Part shown: positions 8,913 to 18,599 of the stretch, piece after piece
How positions within the stretch are numbered: the stretch's first letter is position 1
Layout: the number at the start of each line of letters is the position of its first letter
NCBI GenBank assembly: GCA_016839555.1
Contig: JAEOUA010000010.1
Coordinates: forward strand, 186,001-250,000
Direction: 5' to 3'
Origin: Promethearchaeota archaeon
GTDB taxonomy: Archaea; Asgardarchaeota; Lokiarchaeia; Sigyniarchaeales; SOKP01
DNA length: 64,000 nt
Position numbers and translations under genes: made by a program
The notes under the pieces: generated by a model
Database searches by the model: none
What the model was told of the DNA's origin: nothing
The model's input: the letters and a program-made list of their open reading frames with translations, nothing else

Positions 8913-10295
8913 ATGAATATAGCTGAGGTTTCGGAAAAAATTATGATAAAAAAGTGTAATAAATGTAAATATTATTTCCTAATAATTCTAAGCATAAACA
9001 TCATTGTTAAACTTTTATCTTTCTCATCTACTCCGCTATTTTTTGATTCCTACACATATTTAATTGCTGCACAAGATATTATTAATTTGAATTATGAATC
9101 TTATCGGGCACCATTTTTCCCACTCTTAATTGTTCCTTTTTTATTTTTAACTAAAAATCCCTCTCTCTCCATTAAATTAGTTTCATTTTTAACCAGTATA
9201 TTTTTAATTATAATTTCATATATTATCTTTTCTAAAGCAGCTATGAAAATATTTGATAGAAATAATGAAAATTATAAGCAGAAAGGAAAATGCGTTGGAT
9301 TACTTGTTTGTTTTTTGATTTCATTTAATCTATATTTTCTTTCCCATGATTTAAAAGGACTAAGAGAAAGCTTATTATCCATTTTAGTATTATCTATATT
9401 TTATTTTACGATTATCAAAGAAAATATGAAGTTACAAAACAATATTTTCCTAGCTTTATCTATTTCTTGGCTTACGCTCACGCTCTTGACCGCAGGAATT
9501 TTTATTACTATTGGAATACTCTTGTTTTATTTAATATCAAAATTCAAAAGGTTTAAATGGAAATCGATTGAAGGGAGAAAAATACTAATCATTACTTTAG
9601 CATTTATTCTACCTTTTTTCTTATGGACTTTTTTTAATTTGTGTAAGTCTCTCCCCCCTTTTTATAGTTTAAATGTTCAAAGCCTCTGGTTTAAATTCGA
9701 ATATGGTCTTGAAATCACTTCAATCAGTGGATTAATTGATGCTTCTATAAATGCTCTAATTTTTGGAGTGCCCTCTTTATTTATTTATCTTATAGTTTTA
9801 ATTGGTTTTCTTTTTATAGCGATAATGATTTATGTGTTAATTAAAAATTTTAGAAAAAGACAGTTTCTTTTTCTATTTTTCTTTATAGGGGTTAATTTAG
9901 CTTATTTAAGTTTTTTCATTACAACACCGAGAGTAATTATGTATTTTTTTCCTTTTTTCTTATATTTAGGTGCATTGTATTTAACCAATATAATCTTTAA
10001 TATTAAGAATGGACAAATTAAAAACAAAAAAACTATGGTTTACTTGTTAATGATTTTTCTAATAACCTATATACTTCGAGGAATAAATGGTCTATCGATA
10101 ATCTATTTGATTCTTCAATTTTATAATAATATCCCGCTAAATATTAATTTCTATAAAATTTTATTTCAATTTTCTGAGTCTTTTTCTTCTCTAGGAGCAA
10201 TCATTAGTATTGTTTTTTCAGTAATAAATGAAGTCGCACTTCTCATCTATGTTATTAAGAGTAGCTATTTGAATATCTCTTGTGAATTTTCTTGA
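8913..10295 (+). CDS. GT-C-type membrane glycosyltransferase (paralog 6)
   Basis: 460 residues, ATG start. It has a longer cytoplasmic lead than its paralogs, with a small Cys pair (KKCNKCKYY). First loop: LFFDSYTYLIAAQDII and SYRAPFFPLLIVPF (Phe replaces the usual Gly of APGFP). GLRESLLSIL replaces GLREELLAV. PRVIMYFFPFFLYLGALYL lies near the end. About 11-12 membrane segments. It closes the array; the next genes are on the other strand. Probable lipid-linked-sugar transferase of the PMT_2 type. Confidence 0.7.
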   Translation: MNIAEVSEKIMIKKCNKCKYYFLIILSINIIVKLLSFSSTPLFFDSYTYLIAAQDIINLNYESYRAPFFPLLIVPFLFLTKNPSLSIKLVSFLTSIFLIIISYIIFSKAAMKIFDRNNENYKQKGKCVGLLVCFLISFNLYFLSHDLKGLRESLLSILVLSIFYFTIIKENMKLQNNIFLALSISWLTLTLLTAGIFITIGILLFYLISKFKRFKWKSIEGRKILIITLAFILPFFLWTFFNLCKSLPPFYSLNVQSLWFKFEYGLEITSISGLIDASINALIFGVPSLFIYLIVLIGFLFIAIMIYVLIKNFRKRQFLFLFFFIGVNLAYLSFFITTPRVIMYFFPFFLYLGALYLTNIIFNIKNGQIKNKKTMVYLLMIFLITYILRGINGLSIIYLILQFYNNIPLNINFYKILFQFSESFSSLGAIISIVFSVINEVALLIYVIKSSYLNISCEFS

Positions 10296-10517
10296 ATTAT
10301 TATCTTTTTGTAGTTATATTTTGGAGAATTCGTTTATAATATAATTATTTGAAAGATTTATGCAATTCTCTTTATTGTTAGTATTTTAAATAGTAGCGTA
10401 TTGAAAAATTAGTCCTAAATAATAAAAACTTCAAGAGAATTTGTAAAGAAATTATTTTCAATAAAAAAAAATAAGAAGTTATGAGAAAAAATTAATTCCT
10501 ATTTCTATTTTTGATTT

Positions 10518-11066
10518 TTAAATTAGTTTCGTGAATTTATAAAGAGAATCAACTTGTTCAGAGAACTTAAAAAGATTGTTTTCGGTTATTTTTTCTTGGA
10601 TTTGTGAACCTTCATAATGATGATCATCCACCCAAAATGAACCTTCGGCTTTTAGGATTCGGTAAAATTCTTTAAGATTCTCAGTATAATTTTCCAGATT
10701 ATGCAACACATCAATTAAAAGTATCACATCAATACTAGCTTCTTTAAGATTTGTATTACAATCTGTTTGAATAGTTTCGATATTTTTTAATTGATACTTT
10801 TCAGCTTGTTTTTTAACTTTTTCTGAGGAAAGGGGGTGAACATCTGCAGCATAGACTTTTCCATTCGACCCCGCTAATTTTGCAGCAGGTATTGTAAAGC
10901 TGCCCGAGCCGCACCCATAATCAAGAACATGATCTCCCTTTTTTATATCCGTTTTTTCAATTTTTTTCATAGGGTCTTTAAAGAAATCCCTCATTTTGAA
11001 AAAAAAGGACATACCTTTAAAATCCATATTGCTTTTACTATTTTCTCTAGTTTTTATTTTATTCAT
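10518..11066 (-). CDS. Class I SAM-dependent methyltransferase
   Basis: 182 residues. SAM-binding motif I is classical: HVLDYGCGSGSFTIPAA at about residues 47-63, followed by KVYAADVHPLSSE (motif I/II acidic end) and IDVILLIDVLHNLENYTENLKEFYRILKAEGSFWVDDHH. The last stretch resembles Methyltransf_11/31 proteins of the UbiE/arsenite-methyltransferase group, but the cysteines of ArsM are absent. It starts two bases after the stop of the AbrB-like gene, so the two form one transcript and the regulator probably controls it. Substrate not predictable. Confidence 0.7.
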   Translation of the reverse strand: MNKIKTRENSKSNMDFKGMSFFFKMRDFFKDPMKKIEKTDIKKGDHVLDYGCGSGSFTIPAAKLAGSNGKVYAADVHPLSSEKVKKQAEKYQLKNIETIQTDCNTNLKEASIDVILLIDVLHNLENYTENLKEFYRILKAEGSFWVDDHHYEGSQIQEKITENNLFKFSEQVDSLYKFTKLI

Positions 11067-11068
11067 TT

Positions 11069-11311
11069 TTAATCACTTCCCGTATCAATATCAAAAGATT
11101 CAAAAAATTTTTTGGCAAATCCCTGTAATTTAGAAGCTTTCATTAAACCCATTCCTCTATCTAAATCGCCAAACACTAAAATTTTATCACCTGGATTTAT
11201 ATCAAATTTTTCTCTGGCATCCTTAGGAATCGTAATTTGACCCCTATCTCCTACTGTTGTGCTTCCAAAAAATAATCTTTCTCTATTTCTTTTTTTCATT
11301 TTTTTTTTCAC
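11069..11311 (-). CDS. AbrB/SpoVT-family DNA-binding regulator
   Basis: 80 residues. The swapped-hairpin AbrB fold is clear: TTVGDRGQITIPKDAREKFDINPGDKILVFGD at residues 18-49, followed by a short helix (KLQGFAKKFFESF). The N-terminal MKKKMKKRNRERL is basic. It is first in a two-gene minus-strand unit with the methyltransferase (two-base gap). The region just upstream carries two perfect 18-base direct repeats plus a partial third copy, which would suit an AbrB-type operator; autoregulation is inferred. No toxin gene is adjacent, so a role as MazE-like antitoxin is less likely. Confidence 0.75.
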   Translation of the reverse strand: MKKKMKKRNRERLFFGSTTVGDRGQITIPKDAREKFDINPGDKILVFGDLDRGMGLMKASKLQGFAKKFFESFDIDTGSD

Positions 11312-11336
11312 TCAGAATCTTTAGATTTTGATTTTT

Positions 11337-11380
11337 CATATTTATCATATAGATCATATTTATCATATAGATCATATTTA
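11337..11380. repeat. Tandem 18-bp repeat between divergent genes
   Basis: Two perfect adjacent copies of CATATTTATCATATAGAT (11337-11354 and 11355-11372) followed by the first eight bases of a third. They lie between the AbrB-like gene (minus) and the isomerase-family gene (plus). A binding array for the AbrB-like protein is the simplest reading. Confidence 0.7.
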
Positions 11381-11515
11381 TTTGAATATTTAAATTTTTC
11401 TATTTTAGTATTCAATTTTTCTATGCACTTTAAAGATAATAAATTGAAAAATTAAAAAAAGACCTTTTAAGTAATCCATAATAAAATTATTGAATAAAAA
11501 AACACTGAATTGTTT

Positions 11516-12832
11516 ATGAAAAAAAAAATAAAAATAGGTCTTGTATGTTTAGCAAGAAAAACCTTTGATTTCGGGGCCGCCCATGAGATATATAAAAAAA
11601 TTCAAAAAGATTTAAGGCAAATAGAGAATGTTGAATGGGAAATTATAGAGGATCTTATTACTGAAATTGAGAATGCAAAACAAGGTGCCCATTATTTTGA
11701 CTCACAACAGATTGACGCCCTTATATGTATAAGTGGGACATTTGCCTTAGGTCATTTAGTTTTAGAATTAAATAAAGTAAGACAAAAACCAATCTTATTA
11801 TGGGGATTAAAGGAACTTCCTTATAATGGTGGTAAAATCCGACTAAATTCTGTATGTGGAATAAATCTCAATGCCTCAAATCTCTATAAAGCAGGAGTTA
11901 AAAATTTTCACGTAGTAATTGGAGATAAAGTAGATAATGATTGGATTGATGCTATTAGAATTATAAAAGCTTTCTCCGAAGCTCATATCGGAATAATCGG
12001 CTCCAGAGCACATGGATTTTTTAATTTAGATGTTGATGAATTAAACCTCTATGAAAAATTAGGTGTTTTAATTGATTATTATCAATTAAGTGATGTATTC
12101 AATCAAAATATTGATTATTTTAATCTTAATCAACGAATAGAGCAAATTAAATCTCTTTTCAATGTTTCAGATTTAAATTCAAATCAAATAGAAAAAGTAG
12201 CTGAATTAATAATTAAATTTGAAACCTTCATGGAAAAAAACCAATTAACATCTATGGCAATAAGATGCTGGCCAGAATTTGCAGAAAAATTTGGAATATC
12301 TCCTTGTGCTTCTATGTCAATTTTACAATCTGAAGGGAAAATATTAACATGTGAGGGGGATATATTAGGGAGTTTATCAATGATCGCTCATCAGGCTATT
12401 GGAGGAGAAACCCCATATTTAGCGGATTTTTCCCAAGTGGATTTTGAGAATGATTTTGGTCTTTTATGGCATTGTGGAGTAGCACCCTGTAATTTATGGG
12501 ATGGTAAGTGCGAGAGAGCTCTCGATTCTTATTTTGCTGGAGGGAAGGGAGTGACTGCCGATTTTGTAATGAAATCTGGAAAACTTTCCATTTTACGTAT
12601 AGATTATGCCCCAGGAGAATATAGACTCTTCCTTCAAAAAGGTGAAGCTATTCCAATGGATAAACAATTGAAAGGGACCTACGCAAAAGTTAAATTCCCA
12701 GATCATATTTCCAAAGTTCTTAATAAGATTATACATAATGGTATTGCTCATCACCTTTCCGTAGTATATGGGGATTATATTCGCCCTCTCGAAATCTTTG
12801 CTAAAATTAAAAATTTTAAAGTAATAAACTAA
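11516..12832 (+). CDS. L-fucose/L-arabinose isomerase-family protein (possible sulfoquinovose isomerase)
   Basis: About 438 residues from the ATG at 11516 (a TTG at 11510 adds two). The N-terminal half has alternating strands with IGLVCLARKTFDF, QIDALICISGTF and IGIIGSRAHGFF; the C-terminal half has MAIRCWPEFAEKFGISPCASMSILQSEG, CEGDILGSLSMIAHQAIGGETPYLADF and LLWHCGVAPCNL, as in the fucose-isomerase C-terminal domain with acidic metal ligands (E, D) and a histidine. Members of this superfamily interconvert aldoses and ketoses, and some act on sulfoquinovose. It stands 33 bases before a sulfoquinovosidase-like GH31 gene, so the two probably work in sequence on the same sugar. Substrate remains an inference. 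Confidence 0.6.
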   Translation: MKKKIKIGLVCLARKTFDFGAAHEIYKKIQKDLRQIENVEWEIIEDLITEIENAKQGAHYFDSQQIDALICISGTFALGHLVLELNKVRQKPILLWGLKELPYNGGKIRLNSVCGINLNASNLYKAGVKNFHVVIGDKVDNDWIDAIRIIKAFSEAHIGIIGSRAHGFFNLDVDELNLYEKLGVLIDYYQLSDVFNQNIDYFNLNQRIEQIKSLFNVSDLNSNQIEKVAELIIKFETFMEKNQLTSMAIRCWPEFAEKFGISPCASMSILQSEGKILTCEGDILGSLSMIAHQAIGGETPYLADFSQVDFENDFGLLWHCGVAPCNLWDGKCERALDSYFAGGKGVTADFVMKSGKLSILRIDYAPGEYRLFLQKGEAIPMDKQLKGTYAKVKFPDHISKVLNKIIHNGIAHHLSVVYGDYIRPLEIFAKIKNFKVIN

Positions 12833-12865
12833 TAAAGATCAAAATATCTAAAGGGCGATAAAATA

Positions 12866-14839
12866 ATGATTTTAGAAATAAGTAAAAATGGTTTTAAAAT
12901 ATTTTATAGAAATTATCTTTTTATCAATCATAATACTAAAAATCCAGCCTTCAAATTAGGAATTGGTAAAGGAAAGTATAGTATGCGTATGGGTGATTTC
13001 AAAATCAGAGAGAAATTAAAACAAAAAATTCCTTTATCAAATTTTAAAATAATCTCAAAAAATAAAAATCAAACATTAATCGAACTTAGTTCAAAAGAAT
13101 ATAAATTAAAAGTTAAAATAGTAGAAAAACAGGAAAACTTATGGTTTCATTTTACCACTCCAAATGAGAAGATAAATCGATTTTGGATCTCATTAGTTGC
13201 AGAAGAAAATGAAGCAATATTGGGGTGTGGAGAACAATATTCTGAATTAAATCTTAGGGGAAAAGAAGTTCCTTTATTCGTAGAAGAGCAAGGTGTTGGA
13301 AGAGGGGACCCTCCTTGTACAGGAGATTGGTATACTACATATTATCCTCAACCAACTTTTATCTCTTCAAATAATTATTATTGTCATGTGGATACTACAT
13401 ATTATTCAAAATTTGATTTCACTGATAAAAAAAAACACGAATTATATATTTGGGAAGTTCCCAATGCCATTATTCTTGGGAAATTTGATAATTTATTAGA
13501 TACAATTAGCAATCTGTCTAATTACCTTGGAAGGCAACCAAAATTAGTTGATTGGGCATATGATGGACTCTGGTTGGGTCTCCAAGGAGGAAAAGAGGTT
13601 ATAGAAAAAGCAATTAAAATATGTAAAGAGCATAAAATTAAGTTAAGTGCAGTTTGGTGTCAGGATTGGGAGGGCATTAATATGACATGTCAAGGAAAGC
13701 AATTATTTTGGAATTGGGAATATGATCACAAGTTATACCCAGATTTACCGAATTATATTGAGGAATTACAAAAAAAGAATATAAAATTCTTAGGCTATAT
13801 CAATCCTTATTTAAATAATTTAGGATCTTTACATAAAGAGGCCAAGAAAAAGGGATATCTTATTAAAAATTTTGAGGGCGAAATTCTTTATGATGATTCT
13901 ACACCTGAAAATTGTTTTGCTATTATAGACCTTACAAATCCAGAAGCTTTTGAATGGATTAAATATGTAATCATTAATAATATGATTAAGATTGGATTAG
14001 ACGGATATATGTGTGATTATGGGGAATATACTCCCCTAGATATTAACCTTCATTCTGGAATAGATCCTGAAGCATTTCATAATCAATACCCTGTTTTTTG
14101 GGCAAGAGTAAATTATGAAGCTTTAAAACAAACTAATTCACTTGATAAGGTGACCTTTTTTAATCGATCTGGATATACACATTCTTCAAAATATGTCCCA
14201 ATCATGTGGGCAGGTGATCAATTAGTTACATGGAGTATACATGATGGATTACCTTCTATTATTCCTGCTGGGCTCTCATTAGGTTTATGTGGCATTGGTT
14301 ATTTTCATTTTGATATTGGAGGATTTCATTCATTAATGGGGCAAAAACGGACTAAAGAAATTTTTCTTAGATGGACTGAATTAGCAGCATTTTCAATTAT
14401 AATGCGTTCTCATGAAGGAATTAAACCCTGGGATAATTGGCAATATAATTCTGATGAAGAGACACTAAAGCATTTAAGCAAAATGGTCAAAATTCATATA
14501 AAATTAAAATTATATTTCCAGTCCTGCTCTAATATCTATCAAAAAAAGGGATTACCGATAATGCGCCCTTGCTTTTTACATTATGATAACGATCCTATTC
14601 TTTATGACTTAAAATATCAATTTTTAATTGGAAGAGATTTACTGATTGCCCCAGTTATTAAACCAAACCAAAAAGAATGGAATATATATTTACCAGAAGA
14701 TGATTGGATACACCTCTGGACTAGTCAAAAATTTTCTAAAGGATGGATAACTATTAGTGCTCCGATTGGAAAACCTCCAGTATTTTATAGGGCAAAATCG
14801 AAATATAGAGAATTATTTAAGGATTTAAAAAAGATATAA
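12866..14839 (+). CDS. GH31 glycosidase, sulfoquinovosidase (YihQ)-like
   Basis: 657 residues with no signal peptide, so cytoplasmic. It matches the YihQ type along its length: GCGEQYSELNLRGKEVPLF, WCQDWEG, YMCDYGEYTP with the nucleophile Asp384, MWAGDQ with the acid/base Asp451, and a C-terminal KPPVFYRAKSKY. The spacing between the two aspartates (67 residues) equals that in E. coli YihQ. The substrate-recognition set known there as Gln-Gln-Arg-Trp-Tyr reads Gln240, Gln266, Gln279, Trp282, Phe487 here, so two sulfonate-binding residues (Arg, Tyr) are changed. It may still cleave sulfoquinovosides or may prefer a related alpha-glycoside. Pairs with the isomerase 33 bases upstream. Confidence 0.75.
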   Translation: MILEISKNGFKIFYRNYLFINHNTKNPAFKLGIGKGKYSMRMGDFKIREKLKQKIPLSNFKIISKNKNQTLIELSSKEYKLKVKIVEKQENLWFHFTTPNEKINRFWISLVAEENEAILGCGEQYSELNLRGKEVPLFVEEQGVGRGDPPCTGDWYTTYYPQPTFISSNNYYCHVDTTYYSKFDFTDKKKHELYIWEVPNAIILGKFDNLLDTISNLSNYLGRQPKLVDWAYDGLWLGLQGGKEVIEKAIKICKEHKIKLSAVWCQDWEGINMTCQGKQLFWNWEYDHKLYPDLPNYIEELQKKNIKFLGYINPYLNNLGSLHKEAKKKGYLIKNFEGEILYDDSTPENCFAIIDLTNPEAFEWIKYVIINNMIKIGLDGYMCDYGEYTPLDINLHSGIDPEAFHNQYPVFWARVNYEALKQTNSLDKVTFFNRSGYTHSSKYVPIMWAGDQLVTWSIHDGLPSIIPAGLSLGLCGIGYFHFDIGGFHSLMGQKRTKEIFLRWTELAAFSIIMRSHEGIKPWDNWQYNSDEETLKHLSKMVKIHIKLKLYFQSCSNIYQKKGLPIMRPCFLHYDNDPILYDLKYQFLIGRDLLIAPVIKPNQKEWNIYLPEDDWIHLWTSQKFSKGWITISAPIGKPPVFYRAKSKYRELFKDLKKI

Positions 14840-14906
14840 TTAAAATTGAAAAATATTTTATAATTCAAAATTAATCTATTCTGAGATATCTTTTTATTAT
14901 CATTTA

Positions 14907-15563
14907 TCACGCATTATTCCTATAGATAAAGGTTAAGGAGAATAAAAAAAACCAAGAGTATATCACAAAAACCAGAATCCATTCAAATAAGGTTGCAAAG
15001 ACAGGAAAGTAAACATAAGCCATTAATAATAAGACCAAAAACGTTATAAAATATACAAAACCTGAAATTAGGAGGTAGCTTGGAATGCTTATTTTATATA
15101 TTAAATAGATTAATCTAATAAAAAAAGCAAAAAAAGGATATCCTATAAAAAGAAAGAAGGCAAATACATAGTGTAAATAAAAAGGATTTCTATCCAGACT
15201 AAAGATTCCTACTCCAACAAGTCCAATATTTCCGTTAAGTAGAAATGAAAAAGCTAAAATAGCTAATGCTCTATAGAAAATTTTATGTTTTATGTTTGTA
15301 AAATTTATTTCAAGTTTAAAGAGAAAAGATAAAAAAAAATTAAATATGAATGGAAACATAAGAATACCAGAAAAGATACATCCAAGATCAAATAGCAGCG
15401 GTAAGGGAGAATATAATTTTTGACCCAGATCACTCACTGCATTTAAAAATATAGTGAAATTCTTATCTCCGAATAATTTAGTAATTAAAAAACTAGTAAG
15501 ATATGAAATAATTAAAATAATAACGCTTAGAATTGTAATAATCTTTACATATTTAAAATCCAT
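14907..15563 (-). CDS. DUF998-like integral membrane protein
   Basis: 218 residues with about six or seven membrane segments. An NAVSDLGQKLYSP stretch after the first helix is like the N-x-I/V-S-D-L-G signature of DUF998 proteins. Helices are separated by short loops such as SLDRNPFYLHYVFAF and LIYKISIPSYLLI. Function of the family is unknown. It stands alone, convergent with the GH31 gene, with about 270 bases of AT-rich non-coding DNA upstream. Nothing suggests a link with either neighbour. Confidence 0.55.
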   Translation of the reverse strand: MDFKYVKIITILSVIILIISYLTSFLITKLFGDKNFTIFLNAVSDLGQKLYSPLPLLFDLGCIFSGILMFPFIFNFFLSFLFKLEINFTNIKHKIFYRALAILAFSFLLNGNIGLVGVGIFSLDRNPFYLHYVFAFFLFIGYPFFAFFIRLIYLIYKISIPSYLLISGFVYFITFLVLLLMAYVYFPVFATLFEWILVFVIYSWFFLFSLTFIYRNNA

Positions 15564-15830
15564 CTTCTTTATTAATAAAATTTAAAATTGTTATATAAAA
15601 GGAAATGAAATATAGAGACCATGAGCATTTATTAAAGATAAAAATTATTAACCTCTATAAAGATTTTTTCATTTCAATTAATTTTTTTAATTTAACTAAT
15701 AAAAGGTCCATCTTTTAATAAAAAGTTAGTTAATATAACATTTATATAAGTAATTAATTCTACCTTTGTAAAGTTTTCCTAATTAAAAAAAATATAAAAA
15801 ATAATTAATTTATATATAAAATAAAACAAA

Positions 15831-18599
15831 TTAGATAAAAATAGTAGATTTTTCTTCATCCGTAATATCCTCAATTTCTCGAGGCTCTCCTCTTTCTAGG
15901 AAGAAGGGATCTATTATTGCAGAGATTTGATCGAAATCATAATGTCGAGCGGTAATCGCCTTCAACCTACAAACTGCAGCGCATCGCCCGCATCCTTTAC
16001 AAATAGCAGGATTGATATACGCTTTTTTCATATCCATACTTATTTCTTCAAATTCTTTTTTCACATCTACAAGTGAAATTGCTTTAAATTGGCACGCTTC
16101 TTCACATCTTCCGCAACCATTACATTTCTCCGTATCAACAATCATATCCTTAAAATGGCATTCAATTGAAAGCAAGAATGAAAGGAATTTCAATTTATTT
16201 GTAGAAACTTGTTCTAAACTTAAGAATCTGCTTGCTCTCGCTGCTGCCCCCTTGGCTTGTGAAATGGAATCTTGAATATTTTTTGGCCATTGAGCGCATC
16301 CGCATAAGAATAAGCCATGGTTTTCAAAATCTAAAGGTCGTAATTTTGCGTGAGCTTCAACAAAAAATCCATCATCATTTATGGATACATTTAACATATC
16401 TGCTAGAGAATCTAAATCATTAGATGGCACCATGGGAGCTGATAATATGATAAGGTCTGTACCAAATTCAAGAAAATGCTCCGGATTATGATAATCTCTT
16501 AATTTAATCGTATATCTTTCAGGATCATCTCCAGTTTTAATAATTTCAGGGATATTTTGAGGATTATATCTTACAAAATTTGCGGTTTTATTGTTTTCAT
16601 TGAAAAAGTCTTCAAAATCTTTTTTCGCTGTATGCAGATCTCTATAAAATACTAACATTTGAAGATCGGGTTTGATCTTTTCTAATATATTAATATTTTT
16701 GATAGTGTTGCTACAACATATATTTGAACAATATGAAATTCCACCTTCATGTCGTGCTCCTACACACATTATGGTAGTAACGTGATGAATGTCTTTTAAC
16801 CACTCATAAGAACCTGTTTTGAGTTTTTGTTCTAATTCTAATTGAGTTATAATATTTTTATTTCCCTCACCGTAGGAATAGAGACCTTTTGGCTTATATT
16901 CTTGACCCCCTGTCGCAATGATAACGGTTCCAACATTTAATTCTAGCGGTTCTGGTTTGGAATTATTGACAAAAGCTACATAATTCCCAATTGAACCAGA
17001 TATTTGTTCAATCTTAGAATCTAATAGAACTTCAATATTAGTATTGTTTATGATTTTTTCTTTAATATTTTCTAAAAATTTGCTTGCTTTCTCTTCAATG
17101 GGATAAATTACATTCAGATTCTTTAAAATCCCTCCTAAACTTTCAGTTTTTTCTACGATATACGTTTTATATCCTTGGTTTGCAATATTTAGTGCTGCCG
17201 TCATTCCTGAAATACCTCCCCCAATTACCAATGCTGAAGGAGTAATTTCGATAATCTCTTCTTTTTTAGTAAGATCAATCTGTTTTCTTTTGATTTGAGT
17301 ATACTTAACTGAACTTAATAAATTAGCGATTTGTGAGGCTACTGCGCTCGCATCTGCAACCGTCTCAGAAATGTCCATCGGACTCTGACAATACCCACAT
17401 AAATAAATTCCATCCTTAGAAGAAAGTGATTTATCAAAGTAAGATCTTTCTTGATAGAAGCCGTATTTATCTAATTTAATTCCTAAAATTTTTGCTAATT
17501 TTTTTGTACCTGCAGAATATACAAGTGGAGCAGCTAATACAACCATATTCGCGAGAAATTCCTTTTTTTCACCAGTACCTAGATCTTTATAATTTATAAT
17601 TAAATCTTTTGATTTTGGAATTTCTTTAATATCATAGATTTTTGCTTGAAAATAGGTTACATTATGTTGCTTTTGAGCTTCTTTAGCATATTCATAGAAA
17701 TTCTTGCCAAATGCTCTAAATTTATGTCTGAATATATAAGGTTTTATATCTTCAGAATATAAATTTGTCCAAACAGCTTGATTTGCAGTATACATGCAGC
17801 AGACTCGGGAACAATAAGGGACACTTTCTTCCACATCAATTGATCCCGCACATTGGATGAAAGCAACTTTTTTCGGCTGTGTTTCATCACTTATTCTTAA
17901 TATTTGGGGACCAAATGGTCCTGTAGTACATAAAATTCTTTCATATTCTAAAGCATTGACAACATTTTTATATTGATATCCCCATCTTTCAGTCAATTCC
18001 TCCCCTAACATATCAAAACCAGTAGCAACCACTATTGCTCCCACTTCTATTTGAATCTCTTCTGGTTTTTGATCAAAATTAATAGCATCTCCTTTACATA
18101 CTTTTTTACATACTCCACATACTTGCCGGTTTATATATAAACATAAATTTGGATCTATTACATAAACAGGTGGTGTTGCTTGGGGAAAAGGAATATAAAT
18201 AGATTTTCTTTTACCTAGATTCATATCATATGGATTAGGTGCCTCTATTTTGGGACATTTAGCCGCACAATCCCCACATCCTTTGCATTTAGTCTCATCC
18301 ACATAACGAGGCTTCTTTTCTATAGTGACTTTAAAATTTCCTACTTCCCCTTTTACCTTTTTTACATTAGATAACGTAAATAATTTAATATTCGGATTGC
18401 GAAAAACTGCGATCATTTTTGGAGAAAGAGTGCATAATGCGCAATCATCATTTGGAAAAAGTTTCTCTAATTGAGCCACATGTCCTCCTATTGATGGTTT
18501 CCTTTCTACTAAATATACTTTAAATCCTAAATCTACTAAATCCAAGGAGGTTTGAATTCCTCCAATACCACCTCCAATTACTAATACAGAACCAATCAT
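15831..18599 (-). CDS. Double HdrA-like flavoprotein (two FAD modules plus ferredoxin domain)
   Basis: 922 residues. Module 1 (about 1-430): FAD loop VLVIGGGIGGIQTSLDL, cluster Cys in DDCALCTLSPKM, a 4Fe-4S insertion CKGCGDCAAKCPK and another around CGVCKKVCK. Module 2 (about 450-800): VIGGGISGMTAALNIANQG, but its DCSxC site is replaced by VIYPIEEKASKFL, so that cluster is lost. The C-terminus has two 4Fe-4S motifs (CNGCGRCEEACQ, CKGCGRCAAVCR). It parallels the 1155-residue protein upstream but lacks the middle HdrA N-terminal domain and the MvhD tail. Last gene of the redox operon; probably the electron-bifurcating or partner subunit of a cytoplasmic Hdr-type complex. Confidence 0.85.
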   Translation of the reverse strand: MIGSVLVIGGGIGGIQTSLDLVDLGFKVYLVERKPSIGGHVAQLEKLFPNDDCALCTLSPKMIAVFRNPNIKLFTLSNVKKVKGEVGNFKVTIEKKPRYVDETKCKGCGDCAAKCPKIEAPNPYDMNLGKRKSIYIPFPQATPPVYVIDPNLCLYINRQVCGVCKKVCKGDAINFDQKPEEIQIEVGAIVVATGFDMLGEELTERWGYQYKNVVNALEYERILCTTGPFGPQILRISDETQPKKVAFIQCAGSIDVEESVPYCSRVCCMYTANQAVWTNLYSEDIKPYIFRHKFRAFGKNFYEYAKEAQKQHNVTYFQAKIYDIKEIPKSKDLIINYKDLGTGEKKEFLANMVVLAAPLVYSAGTKKLAKILGIKLDKYGFYQERSYFDKSLSSKDGIYLCGYCQSPMDISETVADASAVASQIANLLSSVKYTQIKRKQIDLTKKEEIIEITPSALVIGGGISGMTAALNIANQGYKTYIVEKTESLGGILKNLNVIYPIEEKASKFLENIKEKIINNTNIEVLLDSKIEQISGSIGNYVAFVNNSKPEPLELNVGTVIIATGGQEYKPKGLYSYGEGNKNIITQLELEQKLKTGSYEWLKDIHHVTTIMCVGARHEGGISYCSNICCSNTIKNINILEKIKPDLQMLVFYRDLHTAKKDFEDFFNENNKTANFVRYNPQNIPEIIKTGDDPERYTIKLRDYHNPEHFLEFGTDLIILSAPMVPSNDLDSLADMLNVSINDDGFFVEAHAKLRPLDFENHGLFLCGCAQWPKNIQDSISQAKGAAARASRFLSLEQVSTNKLKFLSFLLSIECHFKDMIVDTEKCNGCGRCEEACQFKAISLVDVKKEFEEISMDMKKAYINPAICKGCGRCAAVCRLKAITARHYDFDQISAIIDPFFLERGEPREIEDITDEEKSTIFI

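Noticed and set aside
11337..11380. Start of a CRISPR array
   Set aside because: The copies adjoin each other without spacers and there are only two and a half of them; no cas genes nearby.
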